This document shows positions 28,593 through 36,612 of a DNA stretch of 64,000 bases, in pieces. The translations under genes were made by a program, and so were the position numbers. A model generated the notes under the pieces. It made no database searches. It saw only the letters and a list, made by a program, of their open reading frames with translations, and had not been told where the DNA came from. The stretch lies in contig JAHVKF010000001.1 in assembly GCA_019800895.1 (NCBI GenBank), positions 744,001 through 808,000 on the forward strand, written 5' to 3'. This stretch comes from Halomonas denitrificans (GTDB lineage: Bacteria > Pseudomonadota > Gammaproteobacteria > Xanthomonadales > Wenzhouxiangellaceae). How positions within the stretch are numbered: position 1 is the first letter of the stretch; the number at the start of each line of letters is the position of its first letter.

Positions 28593-28617
28593 GCGCGGCC
28601 CACGCCCCGCCACGCTG

Positions 28618-29742
28618 ATGACCGCTTCGACGCCGAGAGCCGCACTGATCCTGCCGGGGGGCGGAGCACGCGGGGCCTACCAGGTCGGCGTGGCCAAGGC
28701 CCTGGCCGAGTACCTGCCCGGGCCTGCATCGCCGTTTCCGATCATCGCCGGTGTGTCGGCCGGCGGCATCAATGCCGCGGTCCTGGCCAGCCATGCCGCC
28801 GACCTCGCGCACGGCGCGGCGCGGCTCGAGCGCTTCTGGGGCAATTTCCGCTGCGATCACATTTACCGCACCGGCTGGTTCCACAACCTCGGCACGGGAC
28901 TGCACTGGCTGGCGGCCATGACGCTGGGCGGGCTCGGCGTGGCCAACCCGAAGTCGCTGCTCGACAACGCGCCGCTCGGCGAACTGCTGGCACGCGAACT
29001 GCGCACCGACGGGATCACCGAGAACATCGCGTCAGGCCGCCTCGAGGCCTTGCTGATCACGGCTTCGGGCTATTCGACGTCGCAGGCCGTGACCTTCTTC
29101 CAGGGCCGCGAGGACATCCGCGAGTGGGCGCTGTACCGCCGCGCCGGCCGGCGAACGCGGATCGGCCCGGATCACCTGCTGGCCAGCGCCGCCCTGCCGC
29201 TGCTGTTCCCGGCCCGGCGGATCGGTCGCGAGTACTTCGGCGACGGCGGCATGCGCCACACCACGCCGCTGAGTCCACCGATCCACATGGGTGCGGACCG
29301 CCTGGTGATCATCGGCACCCGCGATGCCGCACAGGACCCGGAGCCCCCGGCCTGCCCGGACTATCCGTCGCTGGGCGAGATCGGCGGCTACCTGCTCGAC
29401 GTGATCTTCATGGACTACCTGACCAACGACCTGGCCCGGCTGCGACGGATCAACCGGACGCTTTCGTTGATGACCGAGGAGCAACGTCGACGGACCGAAC
29501 TGCGCCCGATCGAAAGCGTGCTGATCCAGCCCAGCCGCGACGTCCGCGAGATCGCCACGCGCCACATGCACCGCATCCCGGCCAGCGTGAAGACGCTGCT
29601 CCGCGGCATCGGCGCCTGGGGCCCCGGCCGCCTGCCCAGCTACCTCCTGTTCGAAGCGGAGTTCTGCCGCGAACTCATCGACCTCGGCTACACCGACGGC
29701 CTCGCCGCGAAGGACGAAGTGCTGGCGGTGATGGGCGACTAG
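28618..29742 (+). CDS. Patatin-like phospholipase
   Basis: The 374-residue protein has the patatin oxyanion loop GGGARGAYQVG, the nucleophile elbow GVSAGG (Ser near residue 46), and the catalytic Asp in YFGDGGMRHTTPL. These make a Ser-Asp dyad lipid acyl hydrolase. There is no signal peptide, so it should act inside the cell or be exported by an unusual route. It follows the SPOR gene after 25 bases and could be in the argS transcript. It ends just before inverted-repeat element B. Confidence 0.92.
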   Translation: MTASTPRAALILPGGGARGAYQVGVAKALAEYLPGPASPFPIIAGVSAGGINAAVLASHAADLAHGAARLERFWGNFRCDHIYRTGWFHNLGTGLHWLAAMTLGGLGVANPKSLLDNAPLGELLARELRTDGITENIASGRLEALLITASGYSTSQAVTFFQGREDIREWALYRRAGRRTRIGPDHLLASAALPLLFPARRIGREYFGDGGMRHTTPLSPPIHMGADRLVIIGTRDAAQDPEPPACPDYPSLGEIGGYLLDVIFMDYLTNDLARLRRINRTLSLMTEEQRRRTELRPIESVLIQPSRDVREIATRHMHRIPASVKTLLRGIGAWGPGRLPSYLLFEAEFCRELIDLGYTDGLAAKDEVLAVMGD

Positions 29743-29758
29743 ACGCCTCGCTAACGGT

Positions 29759-30041
29759 CCTTTAGAGGATGGACGCAAAGGCGCGAAGGGGCGAAGGAAC
29801 GCAATGAAGACCGAGGAATCTGAGAACATCTGGAAGAGCGTCTGACGATTCAACGAATCGGCAGCCCGCACTTCCTCGATGCATGCCGTTGGGAAAAATG
29901 TCAACCAGACCGTCTCCGGAGGATCCGGCCACACGAAGCGTCCGACCAGCGCATCGACTCCCCAAGATCACTAAAAAACCAAGTCCTGCTTTCCTTCGCG
30001 CTTCTTCGCCCCTTCGCGCCTTTGCGTCCATCCTCTAAAGG
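29759..30041. repeat. Inverted-repeat element B with 8-bp periodic arms (perfect 38-bp arms)
   Basis: The 327-base gap between the convergent patatin and DUF962 genes is almost filled by a 283-base element. Its ends are perfect 38-base inverted repeats (29759-29796 and 30004-30041). Inside each arm, short units of the type GCGCGAAG/GGGCGAAG/GACGCAAAG follow one another. The right arm continues the periodic pattern inward as GCGCGAAG while the left arm has drifted. The interior (about 207 bases) is AT-richer and has no credible gene. The arms are related in sequence to those of element C (40661-40906). Confidence 0.85.
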
Positions 30042-30069
30042 CCGATGGCACCCAACCCGAACGAAGCCG

Positions 30070-30372
30070 TCAGATCCGGATCTTGCCGCGGAGGATGTCG
30101 TAGAACATGACCCAGTCGCCGGCCAGGCTGTAGAGGGGGTACTTGAAGGTCGCCGGTCTGTTCTTCTCGAACGCGAAGTGACCGACCCACGCGAACCCGT
30201 AGCCGGCCAGCGGCATGGCGAGGAACCACCACGGCGACACGAACAGTCCGGCGATGAACGCGGCGATCACCAGCCAGGTCCCGACGAAGTGCAGCCGCCG
30301 GCAGCGCCGATCGGCATGCTCGTCCAGGTAATACGGATAGAACTCGCGAAAGCTTGCGAACCCCTGGGGCAT
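30070..30372 (-). CDS. DUF962 / Mpo1-like membrane protein
   Basis: The 100-residue protein has the family plan: FREFYPYYLDEHADRRCRRLHFVGT, two or three hydrophobic segments, then GYGFAWVGHFAFEKNRPATFKYPLYSLAGDWVMF. Yeast Mpo1 is an Fe(II)-dependent dioxygenase of 2-hydroxy fatty acids. The histidines that bind iron (in HADRR, LHFVGT and GHFAFEKN) are kept here, so a lipid oxidation role is plausible but not shown. GAGGA 7 bases before ATG 30372 supports the start. It lies 14 bases after the Spy-like gene. Confidence 0.87.
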   Translation of the reverse strand: MPQGFASFREFYPYYLDEHADRRCRRLHFVGTWLVIAAFIAGLFVSPWWFLAMPLAGYGFAWVGHFAFEKNRPATFKYPLYSLAGDWVMFYDILRGKIRI

Positions 30373-30386
30373 GCCCGGTTCCTCGC

Positions 30387-31349
30387 TCAGAAACCGCCCA
30401 ATCCGTCGCCGACCAGCGCGGCCAGGCGATCGCGCAGCGCGTTGCGCAGAAGGGCGATCAGCGCCAGCTGGTCTTCGGTCAGCACGTCGCGAACCTGCAG
30501 CACCACGTCGGCGCGCACCAGCGCCAGGGACTCGAACAGCGCGGCCTGCTCGTCGATCAGCGCATCGATGGCCGCCCGGTCGTCCGGCGCGTTCCGGGCC
30601 AGGTCGAGCAGCTCGTTGCGGTTGGCCGCGAGATCGGCGGCGATCGAGAGGACCCCGGGCGCGGCCTCGTCCAGGATGGCCTGGATCGCCGCGCGCTGCG
30701 TAGGCGTCAGCCCCAGCGCATCACCCGCGTGGTCCAGCCCGTCGCCGGCGGCCGGGCCGGCGCGGCGCATCACCATCCGGCTCAGGCCCTGGCGATCCGC
30801 GCTCGCTTTCATCCCGTCGGCCAGGCCGCCGAACCGGTCCTCCAGCAGCGCGCGCAATTCGACCAGCAGCATCCGTTGCTCTTCGGTCAGGACCTGGCGC
30901 ACGGCGATCAGGGTGTCGACAGCCAGCGACGAGAGGTCGGCAAGTCCGCGTCCCTGCGCAGCGGCCAGGGTCTCGATCACGGCCGGATCGACCGGGTCGG
31001 CGAGCAGCGCGTCGTTCATCGCGCGGCGGCCGTCGGCCAACGTCCCGGCAAGCTCCATCGCGTCCGGCGCGGCGGTCACCAGGATCATGCCGATCATCGC
31101 GCGCTGGGCCGGGAGGAGATTGAACTCGTCGGCCAGCGCCTGGACGTCGTAGATCAGATCGACCAGGTCCTGCCCGTCCACCGTCGCCGGCGCGCTGCGC
31201 GCCTGCGGTGCCGGACCGAGCGGCTCGACCGAGCGAGCGGATACCGGACTCGCGGTCAGTGCGACGACCAGGACGACAGGCGCCACGAGAGCGGCCGCAG
31301 TGCGCGGAGCGAAGCAGCGGGAACAGATCGAGCGAACGAATGCGGTCAT
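30387..31349 (-). CDS. Exported Spy/CpxP-like protein with two LTxxQ modules
   Basis: The 320-residue protein has a signal peptide (MTAFVRSIC... ending near PVSA) and then two related all-helical halves. Each half carries a pair of LTxxQ-like motifs (LLPAQ and LTEEQ in the first, LTPTQ and LTEDQ in the second). LTxxQ is the hallmark of Spy/CpxP periplasmic chaperones and stress sensors. A double-length version suggests an internal duplication. I chose ATG 31349 since the upstream part of the open frame overlaps the MerC gene and shows no protein-like sequence. The exact role is unknown. Confidence 0.65.
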   Translation of the reverse strand: MTAFVRSICSRCFAPRTAAALVAPVVLVVALTASPVSARSVEPLGPAPQARSAPATVDGQDLVDLIYDVQALADEFNLLPAQRAMIGMILVTAAPDAMELAGTLADGRRAMNDALLADPVDPAVIETLAAAQGRGLADLSSLAVDTLIAVRQVLTEEQRMLLVELRALLEDRFGGLADGMKASADRQGLSRMVMRRAGPAAGDGLDHAGDALGLTPTQRAAIQAILDEAAPGVLSIAADLAANRNELLDLARNAPDDRAAIDALIDEQAALFESLALVRADVVLQVRDVLTEDQLALIALLRNALRDRLAALVGDGLGGF

Positions 31350-31462
31350 GGTGTCGAGCCTCCGATTCGAGGCACCGGCCTTCGAGCCGGCGCGCCAATC
31401 AACGGAAAAACGATACCACGATCCGCGGGCGCCGCTCATCCATGGCACGGGGGAGGGCAGCG

Positions 31463-31891
31463 TCAGCGACGCAGACGGTCCCGCGCGCGGAGGTTGAGCG
31501 AATGCCCGACGATCAGGCAGATGCCGCCGGCCGAGGTGACCGCGGCAATCCCCAGCGGCGGCAGGGCGTGGCGCTGCTCCAGCCACGCGGCCAGCACCAG
31601 GAACCCGATCCCCGCGGTGGCCGGAATCCACATGGCCGGCGTGCGGTGCTTCAGGAATCCCAGCGTGAAGGCGAGCCCGCTGACCGGCACGATGACCGCC
31701 AGCAGCACGAAGTGGAATGCCTCGTGCGACAGGAACCCGGCGGTCAGCGACGGCGCCAGGACCAGCACCAGCGGCAGCGCCAGGCACTGCAGCAGGCAGA
31801 ACGCGGACACGCCGATGCCCAGCCGGTCCAGCCAGGACACGGGCAAGTCGGCGCTCGATGCCTTGCGCTGTTTGTTCAGGACGGCGGCCAT
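31463..31891 (-). CDS. MerC domain membrane protein
   Basis: The 142-residue protein has four membrane helices and the MerC pattern WLDRLGIGVSAFCLLQCLALPLVLVLAP, with a Cys-x-x-x-Cys pair in the first helix, and HRTPAMWIPATAGIGFLVLAA. MerC is a mercury importer in mer operons, but lone MerC-domain genes in proteobacteria often belong to zinc regulons. The start ATG 31891 has no clear ribosome site; ATG 31930 is in frame but would lie inside the presumed operator. Confidence 0.8.
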   Translation of the reverse strand: MAAVLNKQRKASSADLPVSWLDRLGIGVSAFCLLQCLALPLVLVLAPSLTAGFLSHEAFHFVLLAVIVPVSGLAFTLGFLKHRTPAMWIPATAGIGFLVLAAWLEQRHALPPLGIAAVTSAGGICLIVGHSLNLRARDRLRR

Positions 31892-31910
31892 GGGCGTCGG
31901 ACGGAGGGAA

Positions 31911-31933
31911 CGATTGTGATGATATAACATTTT
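31911..31933. promoter_or_regulatory. Zur-box-like operator upstream of the MerC gene
   Basis: The + strand half site TATAACATTTT (31923-31933) matches one half of the gammaproteobacterial Zur palindrome at 10 of 11 positions. The other half (31911-31921) is weaker, 6 of 11. It sits 20-42 bases upstream of the MerC start and covers a TTATAT that could be its -10. Zinc control is thus plausible; this is an inference from the motif. Confidence 0.4.
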
Positions 31934-32368
31934 CCATCGCGGGGCTTCACCCTGCTCCGGAGTGACTGGCCGGAGCCCCGGCATCGCGAGCGTCCCCTCG
32001 GTGCGAGCAGCGCAGAGCGGAGGTTGCGTGCAGGCGGCGGCACCGCGCGCGTCGTGCTCGCCGACTCCGGGCCGTTCGACGGCCGAGATCGGAGCACCGT
32101 GATCGCCCCGTCGATGGGGCAGCCCGGCGACGAGAAGGCGCCGGCGATGCTCCTTCGGGCGAGCGCTCGCACGGTCGGTTCGAACCCTGACCTCGACGGG
32201 GGATCGTCGGCGGTTCGACCCGATCGTACGGCCCCTCCTGCGCGCGATCTTGCGGGCATCGGACGACAGGATTCGCTAGACTACGCCACAGTTGGTCGGG
32301 CGACATCGCATTCTGCGACCGTCGGAAACCGACCCTGGTCTTCGACACGAAAGGGAGCATCTCTGAAC
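31934..32368. other. 435-base non-coding stretch between MerC and an exported protein gene
   Basis: No reading frame here looks like a protein in codon use or similarity. A TAGACT hexamer at 32277-32282 could be the -10 of the downstream gene, but no good -35 is present at 16-18 bases. An AGGGAG ribosome site for the downstream gene lies at about 32352-32357. I see no repeat or hairpin that explains the length. Confidence 0.4.
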
Positions 32369-33109
32369 ATGAACGTCTTCGAAATTTCCGGTCGATTCAC
32401 GACCGCACTCGTCGCTCTGGGCCTCACCGCCGGGCTTGCCCATGCCCAGGTCACCGGCGAAGGAAGCCCGGAACCGCGTGGCGGCGTCCCCGCCACGGAC
32501 ATCACCTTCGAGCCGATCGATGCGCCGCACGCGGTCTGCCCGCCGTTCGGCGCGTGCCCGCCGGCCGACCAGGTCACCGACGAATACCTCGGCTTCGGGG
32601 TCGACTTCACGCCGTTCGGGGGCAACCCGCCGGTCGGGGTCTTCAACGACCCGCCGGAGAAGTTCGGTGGCGTCAACGCTGCCGGTGATCTCGACCTGGT
32701 GACCGACACCTGTGGACAGATCGTCGTTCCCGGAACCACCAATCCTGGCCGGACGGATGTGATCGGCGTCGCGGCCGGTGGTGTCGGCGGGCCGAGCGAC
32801 ATCCTGCTCGAAGCCTTCGACGCCGGCGGCGCCCTGGTGGGGTCGAGCATCGCCGACGACGGTGCCGATGGCGACGGCGACATCATCGCCGTCGTATCCG
32901 ATCCGAACGGGGCGATCGCCAGCTTCTGCGTATCGACCCCGACCGGCGATACGCACGGAGTGCATTTCATCTACCTGAACACGCCGGAAGCCGGCCTGCC
33001 GCAGACGACGGAAGTGCCGTCGCTGTCCGCGCTCGGTCTCGGCGTGCTGGCCCTGCTGCTCGCCGCGGCCGGGCTCTTCGGCGTCCGCCGCTTCGGAAAG
33101 CCGTCCTGA
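32369..33109 (+). CDS. Exported protein with IPTL-CTERM-like C-terminal sorting tail
   Basis: The 246-residue protein has a signal peptide ending at AHA-QV, a beta-rich body with two cysteine-flanked loops (CPPFGACPP; TDTCGQIVV), and a C-terminal tripartite tail: VPSLSALGLG, a hydrophobic helix, and RRFGKPS. This is the layout of IPTL/PEP-CTERM proteins that are processed or anchored at the cell surface. I do not recognise the body; its length and Ca-like acidic loops (DDGADGDGD) suggest an extracellular domain. A terminator follows. A second tail-bearing protein is at 38789-39562. Confidence 0.75.
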   Translation: MNVFEISGRFTTALVALGLTAGLAHAQVTGEGSPEPRGGVPATDITFEPIDAPHAVCPPFGACPPADQVTDEYLGFGVDFTPFGGNPPVGVFNDPPEKFGGVNAAGDLDLVTDTCGQIVVPGTTNPGRTDVIGVAAGGVGGPSDILLEAFDAGGALVGSSIADDGADGDGDIIAVVSDPNGAIASFCVSTPTGDTHGVHFIYLNTPEAGLPQTTEVPSLSALGLGVLALLLAAAGLFGVRRFGKPS

Positions 33110-33138
33110 TCCGCAGCTGGACCTCGTAATCCGCCAAG

Positions 33139-33175
33139 CGCCGGCGAGCCCCCAGGGCCGCCGGCGTTTTCTTTT
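33139..33175 (+). terminator. Rho-independent terminator of the tail-bearing exported protein
   Basis: CGCCGGCG (33139-33146) pairs with its own copy at 33159-33166, and an inner GCCC/GGGC pair extends the stem. TTTTCTTTT follows directly. It begins 30 bases after the stop. Confidence 0.85.
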
Positions 33176-33327
33176 GCGGGGGATCGATTCGCCCTCGGCT
33201 GCGGTCCGCGCCCGTCGCTACCAGCGATGCGGCCCGGGTCGATCGGTGGCCCGTACCAGCTGACGGATGGCTGTCGCTGACACTCCAGCGGCCTCGTGGC
33301 GGAGCCGCCCGGTGCGAACTTGCAGGA

Positions 33328-33403
33328 TGGTGCCGGCACCAGGAGTCGAACCCGGGACCCCCTGATTACAAATCAGGTGCTCTACCAGCTGAGCTATACC
33401 GGC
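33328..33403 (-). tRNA. tRNA-Thr (anticodon TGT)
   Basis: This is a 76-base gene with encoded CCA. The anticodon loop TTTGTAA gives TGT, and the acceptor stem GCCGGTA/TGCCGGC pairs with one G-U. It is a single gene with its own promoter. Confidence 0.96.
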
Positions 33404-33424
33404 AAGTGATCATCAACTTCGGCA

Positions 33425-33454
33425 ATTCTAGCGGAGACGGTTCCGTCCGGCCAA
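33425..33454 (-). promoter_or_regulatory. Promoter of tRNA-Thr
   Basis: On the minus strand TTGGCC (33454-33449) is followed after 18 bases by TAGAAT (33430-33425). Transcription would start near 33418, about 15 bases before the tRNA. The -10 is good and the -35 moderate. Confidence 0.45.
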
Positions 33455-33464
33455 CCGAAGGCGC

Positions 33465-34091
33465 CTAGAAGCAGGGAATCTCGAAGTGCGTTGCACCGGG
33501 GCTGGAGCGGAGGATGAAGCGCCAGGGGGAGCGTTCGCCGGGGTCGATGCGGTAGTCGATCCAGAACTGGGGGGCGTCTTCGCGGCGCACGGCGAGCTGG
33601 GCGTCGAACCCCATGCGGCGAATCCGGTTCAGGCGGGCACGGGCGTTCTCCCGGTTCTCGAACAGCCCCAGCGACACCGCGTCCGGCAGGTCGTCGTCGG
33701 CGACCACGAAGTAGTCCTCGACCCCGCGCGCGGCAAGTTCCTGCGCCAGGTCGATGGCCGCCGGACGACTCGGCGCGGCAACGAACACCCACCAGCCCCG
33801 ATCGCGATCGGCCTCGCTGCGGCGCGGCCGGATCAGCGAGGCGAACGGGCGCAGCCGATCCTCGGCGCGGCTCTGCTGGACCAGGGTCGCGAAGGGCCCG
33901 ATCGTGTAGCAGCGCGGCACCGTCGACTGCGCCTCCCGCCAGTCCAGTGCGATCAGCTCCAGCTGCGGAATCTCCGGGTCGGGCGCCGGCGGAGGAGGCC
34001 GCGGCGCGGGCGGCGGCTGCATCTGGCCGAGCACCAGCAGCACCACGTTGGCCAGCACCAGCAGGACCGCGGCGATGCGCCAGCCCATCAT
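33465..34091 (-). CDS. SPOR domain protein downstream of coaX
   Basis: The 208-residue protein has one N-terminal membrane helix (IAAVLLVLANVVLLVLGQM), a proline-rich linker, and a C-terminal domain with the SPOR-like pattern WWVFVAAPSRPAAIDLAQELAARGVEDYFVV ... LGLFENRENARARLNRIRRMGFDAQL. A protein of this type behind coaX is common in gammaproteobacteria. It should bind septal peptidoglycan. It starts 19 bases after coaX, so birA-coaX-spor form one transcript, with plsY upstream. Confidence 0.82.
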   Translation of the reverse strand: MMGWRIAAVLLVLANVVLLVLGQMQPPPAPRPPPPAPDPEIPQLELIALDWREAQSTVPRCYTIGPFATLVQQSRAEDRLRPFASLIRPRRSEADRDRGWWVFVAAPSRPAAIDLAQELAARGVEDYFVVADDDLPDAVSLGLFENRENARARLNRIRRMGFDAQLAVRREDAPQFWIDYRIDPGERSPWRFILRSSPGATHFEIPCF

Positions 34092-34110
34092 CGTTCGGCC
34101 TCCATGCGGT

Positions 34111-34845
34111 TCACGTCATTCGGGTCGCGGCGAGCGCCAGGCCCAGCAGCACCAGGTCGGGCTGCCGGTCGTCGGGGTCCAGCGCGGATTGTACCGTCGA
34201 GGCCCCGCCGCCGGTCAGCACGAACACCGGTGAACAGCCCAGCGTCCTGCCCGCCCGCTCGATACCGAGTCGGATCGCCCCGGCCTGCTGCAGGACCAGT
34301 CCGCGCTCCAGCGCCTGGGCCGTATCGAGCGCCGGCGCCAGCGGCAGATCGGCCGCTTCGCGCGCCCGCTCCAGCCCCGGCGCCCGGGCCAGCAGGCCGG
34401 ACCGCGCCGCGTCCGGTCCGGGCAGGATCCAGCCGCCGCGGTGGATTCCGGAGGAATCGACCACGTCCAGCGTCGTCGCGGTACCGATGTCGACGACCAC
34501 GAGGGCCTGCCCGTGCATCTGCCAGGCAGCATTCACGGCCAACCAGCGATCGGTGCCCAGGGACGCGTAGGCCGGCGCAACGGGCAGATCGACGTCGCCG
34601 AGACCGACCGGGGTCCACCGGATCGAATGGCTTTGCAGGACGGCGACCAGCTCGCCTTTGGCCGCGTCGCCGCGCACGTCCGTCAGGAGCACGCGACTGC
34701 CCGGATGCGCCTCGGCCCAGCGATCGAACGCGTCGATCGATTCGGCCACGGTCCTGCCGAGACCTCCGGCGCCATCCAGCTGCGCGCGCTTGAGCCGGGT
34801 ATGCCCGACCTCGACCAGCCAGGGCTCGGGGTTACTCGCGGCCAC
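34111..34845 (-). CDS. coaX: Type III pantothenate kinase, divergent
   Basis: CoaX phosphorylates pantothenate, the first step to coenzyme A. The 244-residue product has VVVDIGTATTLDVV (phosphate-2 motif), GGWILPGP, and LTGGGASTV of the ASKHA kinases. The N-terminal phosphate-1 motif, normally D-x-G-N-[TS], reads EVGHT here, so Asp becomes Glu and Asn becomes His. The start is GTG 34845, which overlaps the 3' end of birA by 14 bases; no ATG fits. Context (birA before, SPOR after) supports coaX. Activity may be altered. Confidence 0.88.
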   Translation of the reverse strand: MAASNPEPWLVEVGHTRLKRAQLDGAGGLGRTVAESIDAFDRWAEAHPGSRVLLTDVRGDAAKGELVAVLQSHSIRWTPVGLGDVDLPVAPAYASLGTDRWLAVNAAWQMHGQALVVVDIGTATTLDVVDSSGIHRGGWILPGPDAARSGLLARAPGLERAREAADLPLAPALDTAQALERGLVLQQAGAIRLGIERAGRTLGCSPVFVLTGGGASTVQSALDPDDRQPDLVLLGLALAATRMT

Positions 34846-35821
34846 GCAGGCTGACCTCCCCGGCGCTGAATTCCAGCCGCTGCGCATCGTTGCCGGCGCG
34901 GACCCAGAGTCCGCCGCGCTCGCTGATTCCGTCGACGATGCCGTCGATCGAAGTGCCGTCGCCGCGCTCGACCCGGACCGCCCTGCCCCGCAGCACGTCG
35001 AGCTCGCTCCATTCGGACTCCATCGCCCCGAAGCCCTCGGCCTGCAGGCGCGCGCAGGCCGCATCCAGCGACTCGATCAGAGCGGACGCGATCCGGTTCC
35101 GCCGATCCGGTCCCGGGCCGATCGCGCACAGGTCGATCCACGGCTGGTCGATGGTCCGCGCCGCGACGGGCGGCATCCAGACGTTGACGCCGATCCCGAC
35201 GACCACGTCGCAGGGGCCGTCGACGACGCCGTGCAGTTCGACCAGCAGGCCGCCGAGCTTGCGGCCGTCGGCGACCAGGTCATTGGGCCACTTCAGGCCG
35301 ATGCCCTCGGCGCCGAGCCCGGCCAGTGCCCGGGCGGCCGCGACGCCGGCGACCAGGCTCAATGCGCCGAGGCGCGGAAGACCGACGTCGAAGCGATACC
35401 CGAAGCTCAGCGCGATCGACGTTCCCGGCGGCGCGGTCCACGTACGCCCCCGGCGGCCGCGTCCGGCCTGCTGCCACTCGGCCAGCACCGCCCGCCGGTG
35501 AGCGAAGCCTTCGCCGGCGAGTTCTGCATTCGTGGAGTCGCAGCGCCCGAGCACGCGGATATCGATGGCGGAATCGACGGCCGAATCGATGGACGAGTCC
35601 AGCTGGCTGCGGATCGTCCGTGCATCCAGGCGTTCGATGCGCCGCCCGAGCCGGTAGCCGCGCTGGGTGTCGGACTCGATCGGCAGGCCGGCCTCGCGCA
35701 GCGCCTCGACCTGTTTCCAGACCGCGGTCCGGCTGACGCCGAGGGCCGCCGACAGCGACGGACCGGCATGCCAGTCGGCGTCGCCGAGTCGTTCGAGGAG
35801 GTCCAGTGCGGTGTCGGTCAT
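34832..35821 (-). CDS. birA: Biotin-protein ligase and biotin operon repressor BirA
   Basis: The product (329 residues) has an N-terminal winged helix (SLSAALGVSRTAVWKQVEALREAGLPIESDTQRGYRL), a catalytic ligase core with the biotin loop QQAGRGRRGRTW and KWPNDL, and a C-terminal SH3-like domain. The DNA-binding domain means it can act as both enzyme and repressor. ATG 35821 gives the usual N-terminus. ATG 35869 overlaps the plsY stop as ATGA and would add 16 residues; it cannot be ruled out. Confidence 0.94.
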   Translation of the reverse strand: MTDTALDLLERLGDADWHAGPSLSAALGVSRTAVWKQVEALREAGLPIESDTQRGYRLGRRIERLDARTIRSQLDSSIDSAVDSAIDIRVLGRCDSTNAELAGEGFAHRRAVLAEWQQAGRGRRGRTWTAPPGTSIALSFGYRFDVGLPRLGALSLVAGVAAARALAGLGAEGIGLKWPNDLVADGRKLGGLLVELHGVVDGPCDVVVGIGVNVWMPPVAARTIDQPWIDLCAIGPGPDRRNRIASALIESLDAACARLQAEGFGAMESEWSELDVLRGRAVRVERGDGTSIDGIVDGISERGGLWVRAGNDAQRLEFSAGEVSLRGRE

Positions 35822-35865
35822 CGGGGGCGGGTACGGCGCGGTGGGTCGGTCGGCGAGCCGGCGGT

Positions 35866-36534
35866 TCATTTCCTGCGCTTGAGGACGCGGGCTTTCTCGA
35901 AGCGATTCTCGGTGCCGCTGACCAGCCGCAGGAGGTTGCTGCGATGGGTGAACACCAGCAGCACCGCGAGCGCGACGGAAAGCACGCCGAGCACCGTCGG
36001 CAGCGGATCGGGACCGGCCAGGTACATGGAGGGCACCAGGCTCAACCCGGCCAGGATGGTCGCGAGGCCGACATAGCCGGTGCCGATCAGCGTGACCAGC
36101 CAGACCACCAGCAGCGGCAGCACGCACCACGGTGCGAGCACGAGCACCGCGCCCACCGCCGTTCCGGCCCCCTTGCCGCCGCGGAAGCCGAAGTACACCG
36201 GCCAGACGTGACCCAGCACCGCCGAGAACCCGCAGACGCAGGCCAGCACCAGCGGATCCGGTGGCGCCGTGCCGAACAGCGAGGCGACGGTCGGGGCGAG
36301 CAGCGGCAGGGGCCACGCTGCCAACACGCCCTTGCCCAGGTCGATCAGCACCACGCCCAGCGCGAACGCCCAGCCGACCGTGCGCAGGGCGTTGGTACCG
36401 CCCGCGTTGCCCGAGCCCATGGTTCGGATATCGACATCCCGGAGGCGGCCGAGCACGAGCGAACCCGAGATCGATCCGATCAGGTAGGCGGCCAGGGCGA
36501 ACAGCGCGATCTGCAGGTCGACGAGGTCAGGCAT
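35866..36534 (-). CDS. plsY: Glycerol-3-phosphate acyltransferase PlsY
   Basis: PlsY moves an acyl group from acyl-phosphate to glycerol-3-phosphate to make lysophosphatidate in the inner membrane. The 222-residue protein has five to six membrane helices and the three family motifs: GSGNAGGTNALR, GHVWPVYFGFRGGKGAGT, and a third near THRSNLLRL. The next gene upstream encodes a fatty acid kinase fusion that could make its acyl-phosphate donor. It is followed by birA. Confidence 0.95.
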   Translation of the reverse strand: MPDLVDLQIALFALAAYLIGSISGSLVLGRLRDVDIRTMGSGNAGGTNALRTVGWAFALGVVLIDLGKGVLAAWPLPLLAPTVASLFGTAPPDPLVLACVCGFSAVLGHVWPVYFGFRGGKGAGTAVGAVLVLAPWCVLPLLVVWLVTLIGTGYVGLATILAGLSLVPSMYLAGPDPLPTVLGVLSVALAVLLVFTHRSNLLRLVSGTENRFEKARVLKRRK

Positions 36535-36612
36535 GGGGGTCGCGCATCCGAATCAGGTCCGTCAATGTGGTGTTTCGCAATCTGCTCCGCGCCGCCCCGC
36601 CATTCGCTGGAA

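Noticed and set aside
29761-30031. Small frames inside element B (89 and 63 codon type)
   Set aside because: They translate the periodic arms into Arg/Lys/Ala-rich peptides, a common false-gene pattern for this kind of repeat.
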